Source: Anastrepha obliqua (lineage: Eukaryota > Arthropoda > Insecta > Diptera > Tephritidae). From it: 64,000 nucleotides of DNA. The stretch is taken from positions 60,840,501-60,904,500 of the forward strand of contig NC_072896.1 in the NCBI RefSeq assembly GCF_027943255.1, in the 5' to 3' direction. This document shows positions 34,351 to 45,586 of this stretch, in pieces. How positions within the stretch are numbered: position 1 is the first letter of the stretch; every line of letters starts with the position of its first letter. The notes below the pieces were generated by a model, which ran no database searches, was not told the DNA's origin, and was given only the letters and a program-made list of their open reading frames with translations. A program made the translations under genes and the position numbers.

Positions 34351-35885
34351 ATGCTTTCCATTTCAATTCAACCGGGCTACTCGGGTCATGTTCTTCGATT
34401 TCGATGTAACTTAAATATGTTGCTCTCTGGTCAAAATAATGAGACACGTATTTTTTTGTTCGCCCGAAAAAAATTTTTTTCAAGAGTTATCGGCAATTTT
34501 GTTTTTTGCCTCAAACTCGATTTTTTTTAATTATATAAGAAAAAAATTTTTTGAAATGCCCATAACTTAGTCAAAAATGAACCGATTTTAATAATTCTGG
34601 GTTTAAAATGATCGTAATTACTTACACAAGCGACTTCATGTAGAAACAATTGCAAAAAAGTAGTTGAAAATTTTTTATTTAGTAAAAAAGAAAAAAAATT
34701 TAAATTTTTTCAAAATTCAATATTTCAAAAAGGGCATTTTTTTTTTTTTATAACTTTTTCCAAATCAAAAAAACATCTCAAACTTTAATTGAGCTGCATG
34801 CCTAGTAGCTAAAATGCGTTGTTTTTGAGTAATGAATTTTTGAGTAAACACCCTGTTTCGCACTTTTTGTTTTTTGCAAAATAAAAAATTTTCAACTACT
34901 TTTTTGCAACTATTTCTAAATGAAATCGCTCGTGTAAGTAATAACGATCATTTTGAACCCAAAATTATTAAAATCGGTTCATTTTTGACTAAGTTATGGG
35001 CATTTAAAAAAAAAAAATGTCTTATATAATTAAAAAAAATCGATTTTGAGCCGAAAAACAAAATTGCCGATAACTCTTGAAAAAAAATTTTTTCGGGCGA
35101 ACAAAAAAGTACGTGTCTCATTATTTTGACCAGAGAGCAACATATTTAAGTTACATCGAAATCGAAGAACATGTCCCAAATAGCCCTTTTGAATTGAAAT
35201 GGAAATAATCTATATAAGAAAATTTTTTTTAATTGCTCATAACTTAGTCAAAAATGAACCGATTTTAATAGTTTTGGGTTCAAAATGATCGTTATTACTT
35301 ACACGAGCGATTTCATGTAGAAATAGTTGCAAAAAAGTAGTTGAAATTTTTTTATTTTGCAAAAAACAAAAAGTGCGAAACAGGGTGTTTACTTAAAAAT
35401 TCATTACTCAAAAACAACGCATTTTAGCTACTAGGCATGCAGCTCAATTAAAGTTTGAGATGTTTTTTTGATTTGGAAAAAGTTATAAAAAAAAAAAAAT
35501 GCCCTTTTTGAAATATTGAATTTTGAAAAAATTAAAATTTTTTTTCTTTTTTACTAAATAAAAAATTTTCAACTACTTTTTTGCAATTGTTTCTACATGA
35601 AGTCGCTTGTGTAAGTAATTACGATCATTTTGAACCCAGAATTATTAAAATCGGTTCATTTTTGACTAAGTTATGGGCATTTCAAAAAATTTTTTTCTTA
35701 TATAATTAAAAAAAATCGAGTTTGAGGCAAAAAACAAAATTGCCGATAACTCTTGAAAAAAATTTTTTTCGGGCGAACAAAAAAATACGTGTCTCATTAT
35801 TTTGACCAGAGAGCAACATATTTAAGTTACATCGAAATCGAAGAACATGACCCGAGTAGCCCGGTTGAATTGAAATGGAAAGCAT
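34351..35885. repeat. Nested palindrome (foldback-type element), 1.5 kb
   Basis: The left end ATGCTTTCCATTTCAATTCA and the right end are reverse complements, and the match continues inward for about 660 bp on each side (34351-35009 with 35229-35885). The left 860 bp is itself a palindrome: its end block recurs inverted near 35040-35205. So three copies of the end block exist, two outer and one central. Motifs such as CAAAATAATGAGACACGTA, CGTGTAAGTAATAACGATC and CAGGGTGTTTACTCAAAAA mark the units. Arms are AT-rich with long T runs. Open frames here are incidental. Confidence 0.8.
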
Positions 35886-37072
35886 CTAGATATAATTTGT
35901 GGGAGTGTTGGATTTTTCTTTTTTTTTGTCATATAAATCCCAATTAGTTTTAGTGTGGGGAGATTCCTAACTGATTTTTGTTAGCGGAACCGGCCGGAAA
36001 CTACACCTCTTGTCTTTATATGTTCTTTGCTGTAGTAATCAAATATTTGTTGGTAGTAGATATGAATAATGGCTTTTGTTGCGTTACACTACGCTCTCAG
36101 AACGCAATCATTATCTATTCAATTTAAATCTCCTATTAATGAAATCTTTGAAGTACGAGTAACAAGCTAATAAATACGAGAACGTTGAAGCAAACACAAA
36201 ATGTATGAACTTATATTTGGAAAAGGCAAATACAATTGGGTAAAAACGCAGAAAAAAAGACAAAGATTACGGAATAAAAAGAGAAAAGTGAACGAAGCAG
36301 TGGTGATTACAGAAGTGATAACAATGGCCGGGCAGCAACAGAAACATATCTAAACCGTTTCAAGATGAGCGAACGAAGCGGAAGACAAATTCAAAAAGCT
36401 TTGCGAACAGAGTGTGAATTACTCCGAATGAAAATTTTAGCGACGCGGTACAAAATACATAATAAAAGGCAAAAATAGCAGCGGATCGATATGCCTTCAA
36501 AGCAACAAAAAGCATTAGGGAAAACGGTAGTAAACACGTACGAAAACGGCAATGGCGGAAATAAAGTGCTGGCTCTATTCCTTAGGGTAAAAACAAAACA
36601 AATTCAAAAACAGCTACGCGAGAAACAGTTAACAATAGTTGGCGCAACACTTGTAATAACTAAGCTGAATAAAAGGGCAATAAGCCAAGATCTTCACTTT
36701 TTTTGAACAATTGCAAGTGAACATGAATTGCAGACAAGCGTTTAATACGCTTAAGCATAAAAAGCAAAAATTTACAAGAAAAATGAATAAAACATAATCG
36801 CTAAAATATTTACATGCAAAAAAAGAAAACCCCAACGCAAATCAAGCATTAGTAAAGAAGAAAAAATCCCAAATAACAACACACCCACAAAATACCCGTC
36901 ATGAACAAGCATCAGTGGGAAAAAATTCCAGCGTAATACCCAGTTTCAGCTACTGAATTGGTTTAGCAAATAGCAGCAGAAGTAACAACATGTAACAATA
37001 ATAATATAAAAAAATCACCAGCAGCAAACCACAATGGAAAACTAAACAATATCCCTAGAATTAAAGGATAGT
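35886..37072. other. A-rich, purine-biased stretch
   Basis: From about 36180 to 37070 the plus strand is strongly A-rich with few T runs, as seen in long untranslated exons of fly genes. The longest frame (36491-36706, MPSKQQKALGKTVVNTY) has no recognised motif. A plus-strand 5' untranslated exon is possible but unproved. Confidence 0.3.
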
Positions 37073-37084
37073 AAAAGAAAATTC

Positions 37085-37328
37085 AAAATTCAAAAAAAAA
37101 ACATTTTTCTAATAGCGGTCGCCCCTCGGCAGGCAATGGCAAACCTCCGAGTGTATTTCTGCCATGAAAAAGCTCCTCATAAAAATATCTGCCGTTCGGA
37201 GTCGGCTTGAAACTGTAGGTCCCTCCATTTGTGGAACAACATCAAGACGCACACCACAAATAGGAGGAGGAGCTCGGCCTAACACCTAACAGAAGTGTAC
37301 GCGCCAATTATTTATTTTATTTTTATTT
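37085..37328 (+). mobile_element. 5'-truncated SINE with 12-bp target duplication
   Basis: Identical in its body to the SINE at 13446 apart from a few changes, but it starts in the A-rich linker before GCGGTCGCCCCTCGGCAGG and lacks the whole tRNA-like head. Direct repeats AAAAGAAAATTC at 37073-37084 and 37329-37340 flank it, so the truncation happened during insertion, not later. Lacking the Pol III promoter, it cannot seed new copies. Confidence 0.85.
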
Positions 37329-37542
37329 AAAAGAAAATTCCGCAGGTCTTCAATATTGATGGATTGATGTGCACAGCGAAATTGTATTAATTTCTGTTCA
37401 CTAACATCCATATTGGCGTTATTATTTTGCAAATATCCCACTACTCTTTGCCTTCAGTCAGATTCGCTCATTTACGCATGGACCTTATTTACATAGAAAT
37501 GAATATATAAGTTAATACCGTATTACCGAAGAAGTTTATATA

Positions 37543-38991
37543 TCTATACTATAAAGGTGAATGTCTGTATGTTGTCCGCGCCTCACTACGAAACGACAAC
37601 ACCAAATGACGTAAAAAAATTTTTATATTTTTCATATTTTCACCCAATGAAGGTTATAGGCATGTTTTTAACTTTATCCATTTGCATATGGAGCTCCCTT
37701 CCCACAGCCCCCAGGCCGCGCCACCACTCTCATTCGTCACTAATAATAATATCCCACTATTTATAGCACACTCTAGACTTCATAATCAGCATAAGCTGTT
37801 CAACTATGACCCAAATGCAAAGTTCAAAAACGGTTTGAGATAGAAAATTAATAAAAATAATTTTGCTTGATATTTTTCTGATTGGTTGTTTTGATTTTAT
37901 TCAACGAGGCATAGCAACGGATGTCGGGTATTGTAATATTATGGTTATTAATAAAAAATTATTTTCTATGAAATTATTGTTTGTAATTCTTTTATATACA
38001 TATCCTAAATCAAGTAGATGACTGTGTCAGAAGCGCACGTCCGCGTGGTTTTCGTAGTAGTAGAGCCATAAAAGCTGTGCGGGAGCGAATCCACCGATAT
38101 TTCTTGAGGAAGCAAAAACTCAAAGCTAGAAAGCAGGACATGTCTTGAACCCTGCAAACCCCCCGTGCGCACGGGCCTGCATAAGGAGATGTATGCGAGT
38201 AGTTATAATGCAGCACAAGCTTTGCTAAATTAATTGTACTTAAAAAACAGTGTGCCACCTTTCTATTTCCCAAAATAAACTCGAATTTTTTGTACGTAAT
38301 CTTATATAGTAAATTTAATATTTGTTTGTTTTCAGTCAAGGACATAAAATATTAATGCCCTAACAATTCAGAAAAGTGGGCGGAATCAGTAAAGGAGGTA
38401 TGGCAGTCCCCATATAAACCAATTCCTTATTATTGTATAATTTCGATATCATTCATGGGCAGTATTATGATTTCGCAGAGATGTATAAAAAATACCGAAA
38501 ATTAAATGGGGAGCGGCGCCTCCCATAAAGACTAGTTTTAATATTGCATAGTTTCGAAATTATTTATGGTTGAGTAAGTGAAAGTACTGAAAGAATGTAA
38601 TCCAACAATATATAATTTCGACCTGCGCACTATCCTACAGATTTGCCATTTGATTGCAAACGACTTCAGTTCCTCATTCAACTTGCATTATCAATAACCA
38701 TCAACAGGGCACAAGGCCAATTACTTCGAGTGGGCGAATCGAATTCGGAAAATCCGCGTTTTCCACATGGCCATGGCTGTGCTTTCTTGCGTCGGTCAGC
38801 CAGAAACTGATTGGTTTTTGCCAAAGACGGAAAAATAAAAAATATTATATGTCCGAAAGCACTTGATTAAAATCTCATTTATAAATCATTACATTTTAAC
38901 AAATGTACTCATTATAGGTTATAACTAAACAAAATATATCTTTCAGTAAAATTCGCTTTTCTGTGGAAATGACGCGCCGGGTGAAAGCTAG
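37543..38991 (+). mobile_element. Helitron with helicase remnant
   Basis: Starts TCTATACTATAAAGGTGAAT after an A and ends GACGCGCCGGGTGAAAGCTAG before a T, giving the TC...CTAG ends and A-T insertion site of Helitrons. About 1.45 kb, far shorter than autonomous elements, so most of the Rep/helicase gene has been lost. A remnant of the helicase C-terminus lies near the 3' end. It is in the opposite orientation to the Helitron at 32.3-33.5 kb and shares its start motif. Confidence 0.75.
38635..38880 (+). pseudogene. Helitron Pif1-like helicase, C-terminal remnant
   Basis: One frame reads LPFDCKRLQFLIQLALSITI followed by NRAQGQ, the motif VI region of Helitron helicases (normally AFAMTINKSQGQ), then a block corresponding to HGQLYVACSR in frame-shifted form and AKDGKIKNIIC near the end. 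A stop follows RRSARN, and the SR of motif VI is displaced. The protein would unwind DNA for rolling-circle transposition; this piece is not functional. Confidence 0.65.
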
Positions 38992-41389
38992 TTTCTAATG
39001 AAAATTTGACTGCTAAAGCTAAATTCAGTATGAAAGGAAATGCCTAATTTGGGGTTCAACCGAACTTAACTGTGCATGCTTTAGTAAAATGGCGTAGTCA
39101 TAGGTATTTATTATTACGATCATATTTTTTACTTTAAGATAGTTTGGAATATTATTCGATTAGTCTTTTTATCAAATTTTAACTCATTTGCAATGTATTT
39201 TATGTTGGAATTGAGTGCATGTTTTCTTTATACTAGGAAGAGTTTTTTTGTTTGTAATTATTTGAAAAACAAGGCTTTTAATTACTAAACTAGACTAACG
39301 ATTACACCAAGTTTTGTTGAGATATTTCGTTTTTGGACGGATTAATACAAGGTGGCGCAAAATTAATCACCCGTCGGAAGATTTATAATTTGTGCAGCTG
39401 CAGTAGGTATACAAACAGACAAATAATGGTGCGAATAATGATCAAATTAAAGATTTATGTCATTCTCATTTCTCTCATTTTTATCTACTTATATTGCCTA
39501 GAGTATCTGGCCGATGGGAGTCAATGCGTTTACTATTAATATGGAAAATTTGGCCAGCTGCGATCTAATTCGCTTCATATTCAGAATGAAACTAATTGCA
39601 CTACATATATCCAGTTGGTTGAATTTGAGTTATCGCATATCTTTCTTTCGTACCAAGGCTTCATATTAAATTCAAGCAAGTTCTTGTTGTTCTAAGTTGT
39701 GCTGGAAGTTACCATTAATCTCTCGACTTTGCTCTTTTTCAACACTCCTACCAACCTATTTTGGGCCAAACTTAACTTATGTACCAATTGCGGTAAGATA
39801 TATTAACTTTCATCGTTTTATCGTGTAAGCGGAAGGATGGAGAGATAGACATAGCTAAATGGACGCTTTTCTTCATTCTGAAGTGTTGGCGTATTTAATC
39901 TCTATCGATCTTAATTTTATTATGCTAATAACATAGAAGCATCAGTTGAACAAATTTATAATACCCAATTTCACTGGTGTGTATAGGTAAAAATGTAATC
40001 ATTTATTTGTTTATGATACCAAGAGCATGTGATGGGTTTCCTAGACACTTTAAGTAATAAATTTATAGCTAACTTATTTTTCTTAAGACGAAGTTTTCTC
40101 ATTTTGCATACCATATATACGCTTCATACATATGTACATACGTACGTGCCTACATCATACCACTGTGGACTGTTTAACAAGGACCCGAAATGTTCCTTGA
40201 AGTGTCCTCCCGCTGGTGAGTAGCAAACAATAAAAGAAATAAATTTTTATAGTAAAGTATAAAAAATAATACACAACGGTTATCGCAGCCTGTCATTTTC
40301 ATAAGAGCAGCACTTTCAGATTTTCAGAAATTTATATGCATTTGAATGTACGTCTGTGTGTAGACACATAAGGTCGGTATGCTTTCTATGGGTAGTATTC
40401 ATATATACACATACGTTTGTGTGGAATGGTATATGAAATTGGCCCCACTATGAAAAGTATTTTATTTGCTTTAAATTTATTAGTGTAGTTTTTATAGCAC
40501 ACCGAACTGGAGGTACACTGGCAAAATGAGGGTACATAAACTCACTTATGTGCTCTCGGGCATATGGATAATCTTGCAATTTTGTGGCATTTTATGTAGG
40601 TACTCATATACTTATACATACACATGCAAATGAATATATACTCATATGAGTGTATGCATATTTTTATTGTGACCGTATACATGTTATGGCTCCAAAACAG
40701 CCAAATCAAAAACAATATGTGGCAACAATAATGTCAAATGTTATTACACATTAAATTAGTCAGGCGTAGAATAACACGTCGTGTGCGCAACCATAACTCA
40801 CGCATTCCTGCACATTTAAATTATATAAAACTATTGTATACATAAACGCGGTACAGTTGAAGGGACTCTGCGAATAAGTATTCAGTAAAATGTCGCGTGT
40901 CCTCTTTCCTACTTCATACATACACTTACATTTACACATGCATGCACATATGTACATACGTTGGATAACAATTTCATCATAAATTTCGTCATAAAAAACT
41001 CTGAAAGTAATTATATCTTTAATTCGCAAAGTATACTCGCATATGTGTGTGTGTTTGTATGTATGTACAAGAACACCTTTATCGATCGCGGTTGCGACCA
41101 CGGCACTCACTGCATGTTGAAATATTGCATTCTCTAATTTTTCTGACAACCATGTAAGTATGTATATTCAGAGAAGCATGTTTTATGTACACATGTACAT
41201 AGGTACATAGGTATGTATATATACATTTACGTGGGCAAATTATGGGGAAAATAAAAATTAGCTTAAACCTCAAGGGAACAATCTATTTTTAAGACAATTA
41301 ATTTTGTCCCCATCCTTCCGCTAAAACTGCCAAGATTTTCATAACTACAGGGTGAACGATATGAAGTATTACCAACTTCACACTGCTTC
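38992..41389. other. Stretch without recognisable gene
   Basis: About 2.4 kb of AT-rich DNA with ACATA/CATA microsatellite-like tracts (40100-40150, 40600-40660, 41160-41230). The segment AAGGTGGCGCAAAATTAATC near 39350 looks like a repeat terminus, but its partner was not found. Confidence 0.4.
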
Positions 41390-41973
41390 ACACGAACGAC
41401 TTCATGTAGAAACAATTGCAAACAAGTTGTTGAAATTTTTTTATTTTCCAAAAAACAAAAAGTGCGAAACAGGTTTTTTAATCAAAAATTCATTACTCAA
41501 AAACAACTCATTTTAGCTACTGGGCATTTAGCTCAATTGAAGTTTGAGGTGTCCTCTTGATTTGGAAAAAATTATAAAAAAAAAAAATACACTTTTTGAC
41601 ATATTGAATTTCGAAAAAATTTAAATTTTTTTTCTTTTTTGCTAAATAAAAAATTTTCGACCACTTTTTTGCAATTGTTTCTACATGAAATCGCTCGTGT
41701 AAGTAATGACGATCATTTTGAACCCAGAATTAGTAAAATCGGTTCATTTTGTATAAGTTACGGGCATTTAAAAAAAAATTGTTTCTTACATAAATAAAAA
41801 AATTGATTTTGAGCCAAAAAACAAAATTGGCGATAACTCTTGAAAAAAATTTTTTTCGGGCGAACAAAAAAATAAGTGTCTCATTATTTTGACCAGAGAG
41901 CAACATATTGGAGTTACATCGAAATCGAAGAACATGACCCGAATAGCCCGGTTGAATTGAAATGGAAAGCATC
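41390..41973 (-). repeat. Solo arm of the foldback repeat
   Basis: Matches the right arm of the 34.35-35.9 kb palindrome (about 35310-35885) in the same orientation, ending at the same GGAAAGCATC terminus. It is more diverged than the two arms are from each other and has no inverted partner here. The other end fades near a CACTTCACACGAACGACTTC block. Confidence 0.75.
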
Positions 41974-42365
41974 ATATGCGTTTAACGAGCTGAAAGCATT
42001 TGAGCAAATCAAATGTTTCAATGAATTTTCAACACCTTTAAACTTTCATATTCTTGTTATGTATTTTATATTTCTCCTCATGGTAGAAATATCAGACAAA
42101 GGATGGTTGGGTCTTATTAACATCAAATATTAATACAAATAACTTTACTCATTTTAAACATTTTTAACCCTCTGCCCGTCGCGTGGGGCGAAAAAAGTCC
42201 TTTATTCTGTGTGGCTCAGATATTACGTCGTTATTATGAAATACAGTCGTTTAAAATTTCATCGTTTCCTCGTTACCTACTACTGTTTTGGCAACAAGAA
42301 GCTAGCATTAAGTGGTGTTTAGACGAGGAAAATAATGACGAAATAATTGCCGGCATCGATGGTGC

Positions 42366-42585
42366 ACTTCTTGGTGTTGTTCCACAAATGGAGCGACCTA
42401 CCGTTTTAAGCCGACTCCAGACGGCAAATGGCTTTTTGATGAGAAGCTTTTCTATGGCATAAACGCACTCGGTTGCTTCGCCATTGCTTGCCAATCCTGT
42501 TTATCGTTTTGCTCTTTCATGCATGGAGATTCGTACCTAGGCACTCCCGAGTGGTAGTCACGCACCAATTCATTCGGCTACGTTT
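42366..42585 (-). repeat. Diverged SINE, reverse copy
   Basis: Reverse complement of the SINE: CTTGGTGTTGTTCCACAAAT, then AAGCCGACTCCAGACGGCA, AGAAGCTTTTCTATGGCA, and the head near 42550-42585 (GTAGTCACGCACCAATTCAT, CGGCTACG). The Pol III box B is altered (GATTCGTACC). An old copy. Confidence 0.65.
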
Positions 42586-43111
42586 GTCGCATAAAAAACT
42601 CCCAGAAATTATTGAGTTTTACAATCTTACTAAAAATGGAGATGCTGTCGATAGACTGAAACTTAACTATTCAGTAGCCCGTTCTTATTCCAGGAGGCCA
42701 CTTCGTTTATTTTTTCAATGCTTGATATTGGTTGTATAAATGTTTAAATACTATTTCGACACTTTGCATACGGAGAAGAATATAAAATGCAAGGATTTCA
42801 TTAGCGTTTGATATTCTCCCTAATTGAAACTCATCTTGCTTATCACAGCAGTGGTTTCTCATTCAGCGTTTTACACAATGCTCTCACGAACAAAAAATAT
42901 ACAAACAAAAAAAGCCTTGATGTAAATTCTGTCCTCGGAATTCAAAGAGAACATATTATATACAAGCTGATGTGCCCATTGCAAAAAAAATTATTTGTCC
43001 TGGTCACTGCCAAACAATTTTCATGGAATGCGTAGAGTAAAAATCTTCAATTTCGGTCAGAAATTTGTATGTTTGTTGTTGCTTTTAGCAATAAAATATA
43101 TGTTCATATAT

Positions 43112-45586
43112 GAGCCCTTGATTTTGAAAGTCGACTAAGTCATATTTTCCTTGTTTCGAGATAATTAGAGTTTTGCGTTTTTAAGGATTAAAAATATTTT
43201 TGCACTATGGAAAATGATTTTTCGACAGTAAAGTAGTGCCAACAAACAAGAATTTATTATGGTTGTGAAATTTATAACCATTTTTAACTGGATATGTGAT
43301 TTTGAAAGGTTGCAAATGACTTAGTCGACTTTCAAAATTAACAGAATGACTTTATAAATGACTTATTCCAAGGAAACATTTTTATTAGTAATTAACATTT
43401 TATTCCAACTCATTTCATTGTAACAAAGTAAATTATTTGTTAATACATATTTAGGGAAGTAAAGTGTTTGTGAAAAATTGGTGGTTTTTCTTTTGTTATT
43501 GGTCTAATAGTTGTGTACAATGGAGGCAAATCAATATTTTTGTATATTTTAGGTCTTCCTATTTTAGGTGAGAGGTCTAATATTTTGAATTCGGAATTGT
43601 CATCTAAGGAAGTTTTATAAAACATCTTATATGGAGAATTTTTTAGAAATCTGATCCATTGAATTTTTAGCCAAGACACAGCTTCTCCATTGGTGGTTTT
43701 CTTTCTATTATTCGTTGAATCTTTTAGTTGTTTTGTCGAAATGAAATTTTTCTAAGCCATTTGTACCACCAAAAATGGGTTTTTTTTTTTACATACTTCT
43801 ATTAAATTATAATAATGCTCAGGTATGTATAAATAATTCGATTTTTTAATTTTAGTTTCTATCATACCAAAATCGCAATCATTTGGCAAAAAAGAATGGC
43901 CGGATACCATAAATTTATAATCAACCGTTTCAACATTGTTATCAGATGACTGTACAATTTTTAACCAAACTAAAGCTATATTGATGTTACGATTTTGTCC
44001 TGTGCAGGCATCACTGTAAGCTATGACGTGCTTTTTAGTGGTAATGTCCTGAATGTGCTTTAAGATGCAGGACGCAACTTCCTGTGATCCTCTTGAAGCG
44101 ATTGTTTCATCCCATACATACATTTTAGCATTTTCATTGTGGAAATTATGAAACCCCAAATTGTATACATACATGTTGCGCTTATAATAAGCTACCGAAA
44201 CAGAAAGTTTTGGATACGAAGTGCTTTCTGTAGATCAAATGTGAAACCGTAATATTCACTCGGGTTATCTTTTGCTTTTTGTATGTCATCTGTTAAACTT
44301 TTTCTGGCCTGTTCGGCACTGATAAGATGTGAATCCCGAATTTCCATAAGATGCAACTTCTCGTCTTCGTTACTGGATGCTTCTATTTTTAGTTTTAGTG
44401 AATCACACTTTTGGGAAGTGTCTTCACGAGGAGTATGAAAATTTAAGTTGAACTCCGTATTGAAAATTTTCCTGTAAGTCCACACACGTGATATATTATT
44501 TTCATCACATTTTTTCACATACAGCTCATACATTTTTCGGATATCTAAGTCAGCACTTAAATACTTTCGACCTGAAGTGTGATGTGATCTCGTGTAATGG
44601 CTCTCACATGCTGGAAAACTCAGAATATGTTCTCGTACCACTTTAATTTTATCTTCATCTGTTTTTCTAGATGAACCAAGCATTTTGCCACGTAAATCCA
44701 TTCCAGGTGATTTGGCATTTAAGGCACCGTTTAATCTTCCGTAAGATATTTTACAAGTATCCAAAAAAAAGTTCTACAAATGGAAACTTCTGAATTCCGT
44801 AAATTTATATGATACTTATAACTACATTTTCTCATATATCCTTCTTCATTTCTGGGCCGTCTTTGCTTTATTGATAGTTTTCGAACCAAACCGTGCAGAA
44901 ACAAATTCTGTTTTTCAAAACTTGCTAATTTCCAAAAAAAATCAAAATTTGCTTTCCTATCTTCATATCCAATTGCATTTATACATTGTTTGGAACAACG
45001 GCAATCTTTATGTTCGAAAAGTTTACCACTCACAAGCTTAGACTTTTTTGTTTCATATTCCTCTCCACTATTTCTCTTCATTTTTCTTATATTTTGTGCA
45101 TAATTAAGTTGATTTCGGCTCCTCTTTCTTGATTTCATTGTGATTTCTTCCATTTGTAGGGGTTCCGAATTCACTTTCACAGTATCAGTTGATTCATCTG
45201 AAGACGATATTGCTCTTATTCGTTTCCATTTCTTGGGAGCATTACTTACACTTCTTCGTCGTATAATGTCTACAATTAACTATAAATAGTACGTTTTTAC
45301 ATTTAAATGATTACTCGATCATACCTGAATTGTTATCTGAAGGCATTACAAAATTATTATTTATTTTCCAAAATTTCTCAACGAACTGACTTAGTCGACT
45401 ATCAAAATGAACAGTTTCCGTATTTTGTTTAACAACCAAAAAATACACTAAATTTTACGAGTTAATTTTCATGGCATATTGCTAATCTCTTCAGATTATG
45501 TTAGTTCATTAGGATTAGATAACAAGTAGCTGATAAACTCGATTTTTTAAAATTTTGACTTAGTCGACTTTCAAAATCAAGGGCTC
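43112..45586 (-). mobile_element. Unclassified TIR transposon with DDE-like gene, 2.5 kb
   Basis: Ends are reverse complements over at least 31 bases: GAGCCCTTGATTTTGAAAGT continuing to CGACTAAGTCA (43112-43142), and its inverse at 45556-45586. ATAT lies directly outside both ends, so the target duplication is ATAT or AT; the choice is ambiguous because the repeats border the same letters. Two further partial copies of the end motif lie inside, at 43318-43344 and 45388-45414. One gene on the minus strand fills the interior. I know of no named superfamily with this combination. Confidence 0.8.
43440..45346 (-). pseudogene. DDE-like transposase of the unclassified TIR element
   Basis: Start ATG at 45346 opens a 22-base exon (MPSDNNS), a 55-bp GT-AG intron (45324-45270), then a long exon. 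Regions in order: acidic/basic N-terminus; a Cys cluster (HKDCRCSKQCINAI) and a second one (RKCSYKYHIN, VSICRTFF); HILSFPACESHYTRSH and YLSADLDIRKMYELY; then the presumed RNase-H-like core with YVWDETIASRG, IAYSDACTGQNRN and GHSFLPNDCDFGMIE, which supply D, D and E. This order matches a widespread group of uncharacterised arthropod proteins. Inactivating changes: a one-base slip in a run of eight T (minus strand) at about 44765, another near 44215, and one in-frame TAG near 43749. The C-terminus SWLKIQWIRFLKNSPY is retained. Catalytic assignment is inference. Confidence 0.7.

Noticed and set aside
34330..34530. Frame MPYFILEMLSISIQPGYSGHVL, also at 41975-41730
   Set aside because: It repeats only because the repeat arm is duplicated; it is AT-run sequence without codon structure.
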